The position numbers and the translations under genes were made by a program. DNA of 44,883 nt, taken from assembly GCA_003241875.1 (NCBI GenBank), contig QBLU01000026.1:1-44883 (forward strand), in the 5' to 3' direction. Position 1 is the first letter of the stretch; every line of letters starts with the position of its first letter. Source of the DNA: Alphaproteobacteria bacterium. Its GTDB lineage: Bacteria; Pseudomonadota; Alphaproteobacteria; Sphingomonadales; Sphingomonadaceae. This document shows positions 25,796 to 36,297 of this stretch, piece by piece. The notes beneath the pieces are model-generated. The model searched no databases, was not told the origin of the DNA, and saw only the letters and a program-made list of their open reading frames with translations.

Positions 25796-25850
25796 ACACC
25801 TTCACCCGCCGCGCTGGCGCGCGAGTCGCCTCTCCCGCAGGCGGGAGAGG
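25796..25850. repeat. 55-bp dispersed repeat, copy 1
   Basis: This segment (ACACCTTCACCCGCCGCGCT onward to GCGGGAGAGG) matches 44138-44192 at about 48 of 55 positions by eye and in the same orientation. It ends in the palindrome CCTCTCCCGC-AG-GCGGGAGAGG. It lies downstream of uvrA. Confidence 0.7.
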
Positions 25851-25861
25851 AAGGAAGGGCT

Positions 25862-25879
25862 CCGGGGCCAAGGCCCCGG
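25862..25879 (-). terminator. Possible terminator hairpin of uvrA
   Basis: CCGGGGCC-AA-GGCCCCGG is a perfect 8-bp inverted repeat 14 bases past the uvrA stop. On the uvrA strand it is followed by AGCCCTTCCTTCC, pyrimidine-rich but without a clear U-run, so intrinsic termination is only possible. Confidence 0.4.
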
Positions 25880-25893
25880 CCGCCTGAGGCGCT

Positions 25894-28806
<2,913 letters not shown>

Positions 28807-28816
28807 GTCGGCGTTT

Positions 28817-28831
28817 GTTCCAGATTTGTTC
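28817..28831. promoter_or_regulatory. LexA (SOS) box of uvrA
   Basis: GTTC-CAGATTT-GTTC is an exact match to the alphaproteobacterial LexA operator GTTC-N7-GTTC (GAAC-N7-GAAC on the uvrA strand). It sits 11 bases before the uvrA ATG, where repressor would block transcription. A possible -35 TTGCGT lies upstream on the minus strand. Confidence 0.88.
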
Positions 28832-29349
28832 ACGGCACGCAAGAGGCGGCGGCCTCGACAGATAGGGTCTGCCGGCCGGTGTCGCAATGCGGCGCGATGT
28901 GCCGCGGGGCGCCGGGAGCGTAACGCCGGCGGGCGCCCTGGGCGCAATGCAGGGCAGCGCTGTCGTCCCCGGCGGAAGGAGCCGGATCCGACAGCGCTGC
29001 ATCCGACGGCGGGCTGGTGGTCAACCAGCCATCGAAGGACGATCGAACATGGTCAGCCGGCCGGCGGCACGGCGGTTGCCGGGCGACGGAGGCGGGGCAT
29101 GCCCGTTATCGATGGGCCCGGGCGTGGCGGCGTGGCGGGTCTGGCCAGGCCGGGTCACGCGGGGTCCTGTCGCTGCGACATGGCGGGTCTGGCCAGGTCG
29201 GTGGCGGCGGGACGCCGGGTCGGTCGTTCGGCCCTGGGAGCATGGTGGCGGCGGGTCTGGCCACGCCCATGCAATCCGGGCCGTGCTTGCGGGTCGCGGC
29301 GGCGGTGCGGGGTCATGGGTCTGATGACCCCGCACCGCGCGCGGCGACC
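28832..29349. other. Repeat-rich, structured region upstream of uvrA
   Basis: No convincing gene. It holds a nested hairpin (GCAGCGCTGTCG at 28954-28965 pairing with CGACAGCGCTGC at 28989-29000, with an inner CCGGC/GCCGG), then GGCTGGT/ACCAGCC (29012-29030). Three exact copies of GGCGGGTCTGGCCA start at 29134, 29182 and 29250. A plus-strand frame from an ATG at 29049 (91 aa, AAGGA upstream) encodes a Trp/Arg/Gly-rich peptide containing WRVWPGR twice; it is probably a by-product of the repeats. Confidence 0.6.
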
Positions 29350-29757
29350 CTAGTTATTCCGACGGAATCTCCCCTCGAGCCAGGTGCCTGCGGCGAGCGC
29401 GATGAACACCGGATAGGTCCAGAAAATCAGAGCTACGAAATAGGCCCAGGCAAAGTTGCCGGCCTGAGGGATACTGGCGAAATGCACCATCGTGCCGACC
29501 ATCTGGAAGGCAGCGGCCCACATCGGCCAGAACCGGTCGCTGCGCAGCGCCAGAAACAGCAGCCCGCAGAAGACCGCGATATCGACGAACAGCACGCCGG
29601 CCTCGGTATGCGCATAGCTGCCGTCGGCGACAACGTTCGAAACCAACACCGCCAGGGCGATGCCGGCTGCGGCAAACCGTTCTTCATTGCCGCCCCAGTG
29701 CCATGCAATGCCGCAGCAGAGCAGCATGAAGCCGCTTGATAAAATCGCAAAAAACAT
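29350..29757 (-). CDS. Hypothetical membrane protein
   Basis: A 135-aa protein with about four transmembrane segments (MFFAILSSGFMLLCCGIAWH; AGIALAVLVSNVV; VLFVDIAVFCGLLFLAL; FAWAYFVALIFWTYPVFIAL) and a basic tail (LEGRFRRNN). AGGGAGA lies about 6 bases before the ATG at 29757; the longer frame has no support. It resembles small uncharacterised membrane proteins of sphingomonads, with no known function. It follows the 136-aa helical gene in the same direction after 80 bases. Confidence 0.75.
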   Translation of the reverse strand: MFFAILSSGFMLLCCGIAWHWGGNEERFAAAGIALAVLVSNVVADGSYAHTEAGVLFVDIAVFCGLLFLALRSDRFWPMWAAAFQMVGTMVHFASIPQAGNFAWAYFVALIFWTYPVFIALAAGTWLEGRFRRNN

Positions 29758-29837
29758 ACTGGTCTCCCTTCCCCTAAAATCCAGTCGAGCCAAAGACTTG
29801 CCGTCATTGCTGACGACAAGCCCTGGTTCGTATGGGA

Positions 29838-30248
29838 TCAGGCGACCGCGGACAGGCCCTGGAAGGCGACCTCGGGGCTGGAGAATTCCGACTTCAGGCA
29901 ATAGCTCATGTCACCGAGGGCGACTTCGCCCATGCCCATGTCGACCTGGGCGGCGCGCATCGCCTTGTGGGTGCGCAGGATGTTGGTGCGGGCCTTCACC
30001 AGCTGCTGGCAGGTTTCCATGACGTGCATCAGCGATTCCTGCATCACGTGCGTGCCGACCTTGGCCTGCTGGGTGACGGTCGGCATCGTCGCGGTCAGGG
30101 TCGCCACGGCGGCGACGGCGGCGTCGATGGCACGTTCCGCTGCGATCAGCTGCTCGGCAAGCTGGTTGCCGGCGATGCGCATTGCAGCGCCGCTGTTGTC
30201 GAGGGTCTGGACGTTCGAGGCAGCGATCGAGGAGAGCTGTGCAGTCAT
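29838..30248 (-). CDS. Hypothetical helical protein downstream of the LuxR-type regulator
   Basis: A 136-aa soluble, Ala-rich helical protein (MTAQLSSIAASNVQTLDNSG, then AERAIDAAVAAVATLTATMP, then TCQQLVKARTNILRTHKAMR). The heptad-like pattern suggests a coiled-coil bundle, reminiscent of phasin-like or chemotaxis-helper proteins, but no family motif is seen. AAGGAT precedes the ATG. A leader of about 75 bases with two hairpins separates it from the LuxR-type gene on the same strand, so it may be the regulator's target or partner. Confidence 0.7.
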   Translation of the reverse strand: MTAQLSSIAASNVQTLDNSGAAMRIAGNQLAEQLIAAERAIDAAVAAVATLTATMPTVTQQAKVGTHVMQESLMHVMETCQQLVKARTNILRTHKAMRAAQVDMGMGEVALGDMSYCLKSEFSSPEVAFQGLSAVA

Positions 30249-30295
30249 GGGCAATATCCTTCCGTACACGCCGCAAGGCGTGGTGTGGGCGCGTC

Positions 30296-30320
30296 CTTCC
30301 GGACGACCACCGTCCGGAAG
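30296..30320 (-). promoter_or_regulatory. Hairpin between the LuxR-type gene and the helical gene
   Basis: CTTCCGGACG and CGTCCGGAAG make a perfect 10-bp stem with loop ACCAC, two bases after the LuxR-type stop. A second small hairpin (CACGCC-GCAA-GGCGTG, about 30268-30283) follows. No U-run is present. They may be a weak terminator or stabilise the downstream mRNA. Confidence 0.5.
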
Positions 30321-30322
30321 CG

Positions 30323-31033
30323 CTAGTGCAGGGTCTTCAAGGCAGCGATGGCACCAAGAATGGAGCCGAACGCCAGTGAGGAACCGATGGCGATTAACAC
30401 AATCCAACCAAGGCGAGCCCCGATCGAAAGATCATTCTTCTTCCCCCAAGGAACCGAGCCAGCCATTGGGCGGGCGCCGACGCCAGGGTCTGTGGCCAAG
30501 GCACCCGCCCAGATGGTCGAATGCTCGGTATCGAGGGAACCCGATGCGAAAGAACTGCGGGGAGGGCCGCCATCAATCGGATCGACAACCGGACTGAACC
30601 GGGCTTGGTGATCATGGTGGGCCAGATCACCGGCACCGCTTGAGGCCGATGACCCCAAGATCGCCGAATCGGGCTGCAGTTCAATCTCCGGTGGGTGATA
30701 TATCAACGGTTGATATGCATCCGGCATGACCTCACCGCCGGCTTCGTCCTGCACCAGCAGGCGGGCGGCCTCGATACGGCTGCCGACGGCCAGGGTTTTC
30801 ATCGCCGTGCGCAGGCGCATGTCGACCGTATGCGGCGATACGCCGAGCACCCGGGCGATGTCCTTGGACGTCATGTGGTTGTAAACAAGGCGTAAACAGT
30901 CGCGCTGACCATCTGTCAGCAACGCCAGTTCCGCTGGGGGTACGGGCCTGTGTATTGTCACAGCAACACGGCACCTTGGTGGCGCGGCAATGTCAAGTGT
31001 TTCAGCCACGTCATCGTAAAATTCGACACGCAT
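30323..31033 (-). CDS. LuxR-type transcriptional regulator with C-terminal membrane anchor
   Basis: A 236-aa protein. A GerE/LuxR-type helix-turn-helix lies at about residues 38-90 (LLTDGQRDCLRLVYNHMTSK, DIARVLGVSPHTVDMRLRTA). A long low-complexity linker follows (about 100-200), and one transmembrane helix ends the protein (LGWIVLIAIGSSLAFGSILG). No receiver or ligand domain precedes the DNA-binding domain, the reverse of usual LuxR order. Such regulators may sense at the membrane through the C-terminus. The ATG at 31033 with AAGGTGGG upstream is preferred over a GTG four codons earlier. Confidence 0.82.
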   Translation of the reverse strand: MRVEFYDDVAETLDIAAPPRCRVAVTIHRPVPPAELALLTDGQRDCLRLVYNHMTSKDIARVLGVSPHTVDMRLRTAMKTLAVGSRIEAARLLVQDEAGGEVMPDAYQPLIYHPPEIELQPDSAILGSSASSGAGDLAHHDHQARFSPVVDPIDGGPPRSSFASGSLDTEHSTIWAGALATDPGVGARPMAGSVPWGKKNDLSIGARLGWIVLIAIGSSLAFGSILGAIAALKTLH

Positions 31034-31750
31034 AAGTCGACCCACCTTCGCTCTCTGCCCAGACCCGGCACGAACTCACTACGCATTTTTGACCCAGATG
31101 CTGCCTTTTGGCAACCTTTCGTTCTGATTCGTTGACGGCGGCCGCGTTGCTCACCTGGGATCGATCCGAAACGAAGAGTTAATGACAGAGCTTTTCGCTG
31201 CATTGCCCACCGTCCGCAAGGGGTTGAAATGACGCTGGCGGGGCGAAGCGTGCGAAGGGCACGGCAGCCGGCAGGCATCGGGCAATCAAATATGGTGTCG
31301 CAGCTGGGCCGGAACGGCGCTGTGACACGCTGAACCAGGGCGCTTTCGGGCGGGAATCAAGCCCAATTGCCTCCGCTGGCCGCCTGGACGGTCTGCCCGC
31401 ATGACCAACTGCCCAGAACGGCACGTTGGATGTAATCTGTTGATTTATATGAACTAACATGATTGATACACGCTATCAGTCGCTGGTATCAGCGGCTGTA
31501 ACGGGCAACAGTGCGCCGATCCAGTTCGGATTCCGGTCGTTTTCGGCAGGATGAGCCACCGGAGCCGGGGCCAATGCTTGGATACCACAAGTCCATGCCA
31601 GCTTTTGGCAGTACAGTGACATTTGTTGCTGAAAAGCAACAACAGCGCGCAACTTTTCGTCAATCGTTTCGGTAGCGCCGCATCGGGGCGTTTTCGAGCC
31701 TGGCAAGCCGCGGCGTTTGCATCAAGCCGGTCACATCCTAAGCTGGCGGC
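31034..31750. other. Gap of about 700 bases with no secure gene
   Basis: Less GC-rich than the flanks in parts (for example 31430-31480). Two leftward frames are open: 93 codons from 31460 and 76 codons from a TTG at 31706 (with TIDEKLRAVVAFQQQMSLYC). Neither has a good ribosome site or a recognised family. The region probably contains the promoters of the divergent LuxR-type and carboxyltransferase genes, which cannot be placed securely. Confidence 0.55.
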
Positions 31751-33298
31751 ATGAGCTGGACCCCCGAGATCGACGAACTTGCCCGCCGCAAGGCCGCGGC
31801 GCTGCTGATGGGCGGCGAGGCGAAACTCGCCAAGCAGGCGGCGATGGGCCGACTGAATGCCCGGCAACGCCTGGCGGCCGTCGCCGACGAAGGCTCGTTC
31901 CGCGAGATCGGTGCCCTCGCGGGCTTTGCCGCCTATGCCGACGACGGCGAGATGCTGAGCTTCCAGCCGGCGAACTTTCTGTTCGGCCGTGCCACCGTCG
32001 ACGGCCGGCCAGTGGTGCTTACCGCCGACGACTTCACCGTGCGCGGCGGCGCCGCCGATGCCAGCCTGCACAGGAAGCTCGCCGATGCCGAGCGGCTCGC
32101 CGGGGAATACCGGATGCCGCTGATCCGCATGATCGAGGGCACCGGCGGCGGCGGTTCGGTCCGCACGCTCGAAACCAGCGGCTATACCTATATCCCCGAG
32201 ATCCCGGGTTGGGAGGTCATGGTCGACAATATGGCCAATGTGCCGGTGGTGGCGCTCGGGCTTGGCCCCGTTGCCGGGCTCGGCGCCGGGCGCCAGGTGA
32301 TGGCGCATTATTCGCTGCTGGTGGAGGGCGTGTCGCAGATGTTCGTCGCCGGACCGCCGGTGGTGGCGGCGGCGGGCGAGGTGCGGACCAAGGAGGAACT
32401 GGGCGGCGCCGGCATCCATGCGCGCAACGGCGCCATCGACGACCGGGTCGACAGCGAGGCCGAGGCGTTCGTGCGGCTGCGGCGGTTCCTGTCGTATCTG
32501 CCAAGCTCGGTCGATGAAGTGCCGGCGCGAGGCGCGGTCAAGGACAAGCGCCGCAAGGGCGAGGACTGGCTGGCATCGGCAGTACCGCGCGACGGCCGCA
32601 AGCTCTACCCCATCCGCCCGATCATCGAGGCGGTGGTGGACCGCGACAGCTGGTTCGAGATCGGCCGCGAATGGGGGCTGGGCATCGTCACCGGCTTTGC
32701 CCGCATCAACGGCTGGCCGGTGGCGATCCTGGCGTCGAACCCGGAGGCGCTGGGCGGGCTGTGGACCGCGGCGACGGCGCGCAAGGTCGAGCGGCACGTC
32801 GATCTGGCCGATACCTTCCATCTGCCGATCGTCCATCTCGTCGACAATCCCGGCTTCCTGATCGGCCGGCGGGCCGAGGACGAGGCGACAATCCGCTGGG
32901 GTTCCAGGGCCTTGGCAGCCATATATCAAGTGTCGGTACCCTGGTGTGCGGTGGTCTTGCGCAAGGCCTATGGCATGGCGGGCAGCGGCCATGCGCCGGC
33001 CGACCGCTTCCGCTGGCGGCTGGCCTGGCCGTCGGGCGACTGGGGCAGCCTGCCGATCTCGGGCGGGCTGGAGGCGGCGTATCGCGCCGAGCTGGAGGCG
33101 TGCGACGACCCCGCGGCACGGCTGGCGGAGATCAAGGCGCGGCTGGAGCGGGTGCGGTCGCCGTTCCGCACCGCCGAACATTATGGCGTCGAGGCGATCA
33201 TCGACCCGCGCGATACGCGCAGCGAGCTGTGCGAGTTCGCCAACCTGGCGCAGCGGGCGCTCAAGTCGGGACGCAAGGGTCGCGGGCTGCGGTGCTGA
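31751..33298 (+). CDS. Acyl-CoA carboxyltransferase subunit (PccB/MccB-like)
   Basis: A 515-aa carboxyltransferase with two crotonase-like halves. The N-half has AAMGRLNARQRLAAVADEGS, then LTADDFTVRGGAAD and MIEGTGGGGSVRTLE. The C-half has ARINGWPVAILASNPEALGG, then VHLVDNPGFLIGRRAED. It would move CO2 from carboxybiotin to propionyl-, acetyl- or another acyl-CoA. No biotin carboxylase or biotin carrier gene is adjacent, so it is an orphan subunit here. The length fits the family. A motif normally rich in Gly (GGAYG) appears as RKAYGMAGSG. Substrate is undecided. Confidence 0.85.
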   Translation: MSWTPEIDELARRKAAALLMGGEAKLAKQAAMGRLNARQRLAAVADEGSFREIGALAGFAAYADDGEMLSFQPANFLFGRATVDGRPVVLTADDFTVRGGAADASLHRKLADAERLAGEYRMPLIRMIEGTGGGGSVRTLETSGYTYIPEIPGWEVMVDNMANVPVVALGLGPVAGLGAGRQVMAHYSLLVEGVSQMFVAGPPVVAAAGEVRTKEELGGAGIHARNGAIDDRVDSEAEAFVRLRRFLSYLPSSVDEVPARGAVKDKRRKGEDWLASAVPRDGRKLYPIRPIIEAVVDRDSWFEIGREWGLGIVTGFARINGWPVAILASNPEALGGLWTAATARKVERHVDLADTFHLPIVHLVDNPGFLIGRRAEDEATIRWGSRALAAIYQVSVPWCAVVLRKAYGMAGSGHAPADRFRWRLAWPSGDWGSLPISGGLEAAYRAELEACDDPAARLAEIKARLERVRSPFRTAEHYGVEAIIDPRDTRSELCEFANLAQRALKSGRKGRGLRC

Positions 33299-33341
33299 TC
33301 CGGGGTTAGCGCGTTAGGGTCGGCAATCGAAAGGTTCGACG

Positions 33342-33839
33342 ATGCCGATGACCCTGGAAGGCGCGTGTCGCTGCGGCGCCGTGCGGTTTCGCTGCGAGAG
33401 CCACACCCCGCAGCCGTACCAGCGCTGCTATTGTTCGATCTGCCGCAAGACGGCGGGCGGTGGCGGCTATGCGATCAACCTGGCGGCGCGTGCTGAGACG
33501 CTCCGGGTCGAGGCCGCCGATGATGCGATCGGGGTGTATCGCGCCGAAATCCGCGATGATGACGGGGCGTGCAAGACGTCGACGGGCGAACGCAGCTTCT
33601 GCTCGCGCTGTGCCACGGCGCTGTGGCTGTTTTCACCGGATTGGCCGGAGCTGGTGCATCCGTTCGCGTCGGCGATCGACAGTGACCTGCCGGCGCCGGC
33701 GGCTTCGGTGCACCTGATGCTGGATTTCAAGCCGGCCTGGGTGGTGCCTCAGGTCGGGCCGGACGATGACTGCTTCGACCGTTATCCGGCGGAATCGATC
33801 GCGGATTGGCATCGGCGCCGCGCTGTCTGGGTGGATTGA
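33342..33839 (+). CDS. GFA (glutathione-dependent formaldehyde-activating) family protein
   Basis: A 165-aa protein with the zinc-binding Cys pattern of the GFA/Mss4-like fold: EGACRCGAVRFRCES near the N-terminus, CYCSICRKTAGG (about 30-41) and RSFCSRCATALWLFSP (about 84-99). Family members bind zinc; true glutathione-formaldehyde activity is established for few of them. It follows the carboxyltransferase by 43 bases in the same direction but with no obvious functional link. Confidence 0.88.
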   Translation: MPMTLEGACRCGAVRFRCESHTPQPYQRCYCSICRKTAGGGGYAINLAARAETLRVEAADDAIGVYRAEIRDDDGACKTSTGERSFCSRCATALWLFSPDWPELVHPFASAIDSDLPAPAASVHLMLDFKPAWVVPQVGPDDDCFDRYPAESIADWHRRRAVWVD

Positions 33840-33909
33840 AGGGAAACGTCGGGGGGGCGCGTGCACCGCCGCTCAGGCTGAGCGGGTCTTTGCGGGATGG
33901 ATATCCGGT

Positions 33910-34575
33910 TCAGACAAGCAGCCCGCGCAGGATGGTTCGCGTCTCGGCGTCGATGACGCCGTCGATGTTGGCGGGGCGCCAGCGGCGCTGGAAGGCGATG
34001 ACGGCGGCTAGCGGCTCGGCGATGTCATAGCCATAGCGCTGCATGGAGGCGAGGGTGCCCGCGTCGGTCCAGTTGGGATCGGCGCCGCCGACAGGTATCG
34101 GCGTGGCGAGGCCGGCGCGGGCGAGGCGGGGCCAGTCGAACAGCTCGCCGGGATCCTGCTTGCGCGCCGGGGCGATGTCGCTGTGGCCGACGACGTTCGA
34201 CGGATCGACGCCCCAGCGGGCGATGGCGGCGGCGACGAGCTGCTCGACGGCGGCCATCTGTTCGTCGGGGAAGGGGCAATAGCCGAATTCATGCCCGGGG
34301 TTGACGATCTCGATGCCGATCGAGGCGCTGTTGACGTCGGCGATGCCGCGCCACCAGCTTTTGCCGGCATGCCAGGCGCGGGCGGTTTCGTCGACGAGTT
34401 GCACGGCCTGGCCGTCTTCGGCGACGACCCAGTGCGAGGAGACTTTCGCGGCGGGACTGGTCAGCGCGTCGAGCGCCGCCGCTGCGGTCGGCATCCCCGT
34501 ATAGTGGAGCACGATGATCGAGACGGGCAGGCTGCGGACATCCTGGTTCGGGCTGGGGCGCTGGATGGGGATCAT
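33910..34575 (-). CDS. N-acetylmuramoyl-L-alanine amidase (Amidase_2) with peptidoglycan-binding end
   Basis: A 221-aa protein of the AmiD/AmpD type. Zinc ligands appear in IIVLHYTGMPTAAAAL (His near 24), the substrate region SSHWVVAEDGQAVQLVDE, and the catalytic VVGHSDIAPARKQDPG (His near 130). A short C-terminal peptidoglycan-binding-like segment ends the protein (VIAFQRRWRPANIDGVIDAE). No signal peptide is visible, so it may act in cytoplasmic muropeptide recycling like AmpD. Its ATG overlaps the stop of the EamA gene (ATGA). Confidence 0.88.
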   Translation of the reverse strand: MIPIQRPSPNQDVRSLPVSIIVLHYTGMPTAAAALDALTSPAAKVSSHWVVAEDGQAVQLVDETARAWHAGKSWWRGIADVNSASIGIEIVNPGHEFGYCPFPDEQMAAVEQLVAAAIARWGVDPSNVVGHSDIAPARKQDPGELFDWPRLARAGLATPIPVGGADPNWTDAGTLASMQRYGYDIAEPLAAVIAFQRRWRPANIDGVIDAETRTILRGLLV

Positions 34576-35444
34576 TGCGATTCAAGGTCGCGTTTTTGGG
34601 CCGTGCGCAGCGTGATGATGGCGACGCCGACCAGCGTCAGCGCACCGCCGATGATCATCTGGATGGTGACCGGCGTGCCGAAGACGATGACGGCGATGAT
34701 CACCGACAGCAGCGGCGTCGGCAGGGTGAGCGGCGACACCGTGCTGACCGGATAGCGCTGGAACAGCCAGCTCATGCCGCCATGACCGAGCAGTGAGGCG
34801 CCGAGCGCCGAATAGGCCAGCCAGCCCCAGGTCGATGCCGGCAGGGCGGGGACGCGGGCGAGGGCGCCGGGCTCGAAGACCAGGCTGGCGACGACGAGCA
34901 CCGGCACGCTGACCAGGGCCAGCCAGGCGTGGATGGTGAGGACGGGGACTCCCTGGAGCTTGCGGAACAGCAGATTGCCGCTGGCCCAGGCGAGCGAAGC
35001 GCCGACGGTGAGCCACAGTGCGACGCTTTCATGGGCGATGGCGGGGTCGAAGCCCATGACCGCGACGCCGGCGAAGCACAGCACGACCGCGGTGATGCGC
35101 GGCCAGCGGATCGTCTCCTTGTATATAAGGACAGCGAGCAGCAGCGAGAACGGCACACCGAGTTGCCCGGCGATGGCCAGCGCCGAGATATTGTCGGCGA
35201 GCGCGAAGCTGAGACCGCCCAGCCCCATGAACAGCGCGCCGGCGACGAAACCGGTGGAGATGACGGTCGGCATCCGCCCCGGCAGCCAGCGCAGCCAGGG
35301 CAGGGTGGCGAGCAGCACGATGCCATAGCGCAATGCCACGGCGGTGATCGGCTCGGCCGAGGTCACCGCCTCCTTCACCGCGACGATGTTGAAGGCCCAG
35401 ATGACGTCGATGAAGAGGATGAGCGCGAGGTGGCGGGGCTTCAT
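34572..35444 (-). CDS. DMT superfamily transporter (EamA)
   Basis: A 290-aa inner-membrane protein with about ten transmembrane segments in two EamA repeats. The N-half begins PRHLALILFIDVIWAFNIVA with the usual RY/F segment TAVALRYGIVLLATLPWL; the C-half carries SLAWASGNLLFRKLQGVP and SPLTLPTPLLSVIIAVIVFG. It likely exports small metabolites such as amino acids; the substrate is unknown. Start and stop overlap both neighbours (ATGA), making an obligate unit with the TerB/DnaJ and amidase genes. Confidence 0.88.
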   Translation of the reverse strand: MKPRHLALILFIDVIWAFNIVAVKEAVTSAEPITAVALRYGIVLLATLPWLRWLPGRMPTVISTGFVAGALFMGLGGLSFALADNISALAIAGQLGVPFSLLLAVLIYKETIRWPRITAVVLCFAGVAVMGFDPAIAHESVALWLTVGASLAWASGNLLFRKLQGVPVLTIHAWLALVSVPVLVVASLVFEPGALARVPALPASTWGWLAYSALGASLLGHGGMSWLFQRYPVSTVSPLTLPTPLLSVIIAVIVFGTPVTIQMIIGGALTLVGVAIITLRTAQKRDLESQ

Positions 35445-36175
35445 CGGCCACTGGCTGCGTCGTTGGCGTGACCCGCCTTGGCGGTGACGCGTGCATAGGC
35501 GCTGTTGATGGCGGCCATGCGCGCCTCGGTCACGCGGATGAATTCGGCCGGCACGCCTTCGGCAAGGTGGCGATCGGGGTGATATTCGCGGACGAGCGCG
35601 TGATAGGCGCGGCGCAGCGTGGCGGCATCGGCGCCGGGTTCGACGCCGAGCACCGCCCAGGGGTCGTCCTCGGCGGGGCCGATGTGGCGGGCGCGGACCC
35701 GGGCGGCGGCGGCGGGGTCGAAGCCGAGGCGGGCCGCAACGGCATCGAGATAGGCGATCTCGGCCGGGTGGAAGCCATCGGCGGCGGCGATCAGCCACAG
35801 CGCGTCGAGCAGGTCCTCGAGCAGCGGCGAGCCGGGACCGAGCAGCGTGGCGGCCTGGTCGGCATAGGCCTCGAACCCGGCCATCGACTGCTTGGCGAGA
35901 TCGTAGAAACGCTTGGCATTGGCCGCTTCCGGCGCGTCGACGTGGAACAGGCGCTGGAAGGTGGCGAATTCGGCCGCCGACGCCTCGCCATCGGCGCGCG
36001 CCATCTTGGCCGCCAGCGCGATGGCGGCGACGGTGAAGGCGACGCGGCGGCGTTCGGGGCTGGCGGTCAGCCGCAGATCGATGGCGCCGCCCGCCGCAGC
36101 GCCGGCCAGTGCGCCCAGCGGCCCGCCGAGCAGCGCACCGACCGCGGCACCGGTGATGGTCGCCCAGACGCTCAT
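35441..36175 (-). CDS. TerB/DnaJ-domain protein (DjlA-like)
   Basis: A 244-aa protein. A short Gly/Ala-rich hydrophobic N-terminus (ITGAAVGALLGGPLGALAGA, about 7-30) suggests a membrane anchor. A TerB-like helical domain follows (AIALAAKMARADGEASAAEF, LLDALWLIAAADGFHPAEIA). The protein ends in a J domain with VLGVEPGADAATLRRAYHAL and the HPD motif in YHPDRHL. This is the DjlA architecture: a co-chaperone that stimulates DnaK at the membrane. Its stop overlaps the EamA start. Confidence 0.88.
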   Translation of the reverse strand: MSVWATITGAAVGALLGGPLGALAGAAAGGAIDLRLTASPERRRVAFTVAAIALAAKMARADGEASAAEFATFQRLFHVDAPEAANAKRFYDLAKQSMAGFEAYADQAATLLGPGSPLLEDLLDALWLIAAADGFHPAEIAYLDAVAARLGFDPAAAARVRARHIGPAEDDPWAVLGVEPGADAATLRRAYHALVREYHPDRHLAEGVPAEFIRVTEARMAAINSAYARVTAKAGHANDAASGR

Positions 36176-36253
36176 GAGGGGGGAAGTCCGGTCACATCCG
36201 GGTCTTAGAGGCTTTGGACGGCGCGGGGCAATCGCGACGCCCGCAAAATCCGC

Positions 36254-36297
36254 GGTGTTACCGCCCGATCCAGGCGGTGTTACCGCCCAATCCAGGC
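36254..36297. repeat. 22-bp tandem duplication at the end of the DUF1275 gene
   Basis: Units 36254-36275 and 36276-36297 (GGTGTTACCGCCC(G/A)ATCCAGGC) differ at one base. On the minus strand the unit carries the last codons of the DUF1275 gene including TAA, so the stop and its context are repeated just downstream. Confidence 0.85.

Noticed and set aside
31179-31460. A 93-codon leftward gene in the gap before the carboxyltransferase
   Set aside because: No ribosome site, no homology pattern and Pro/Arg-rich composition.
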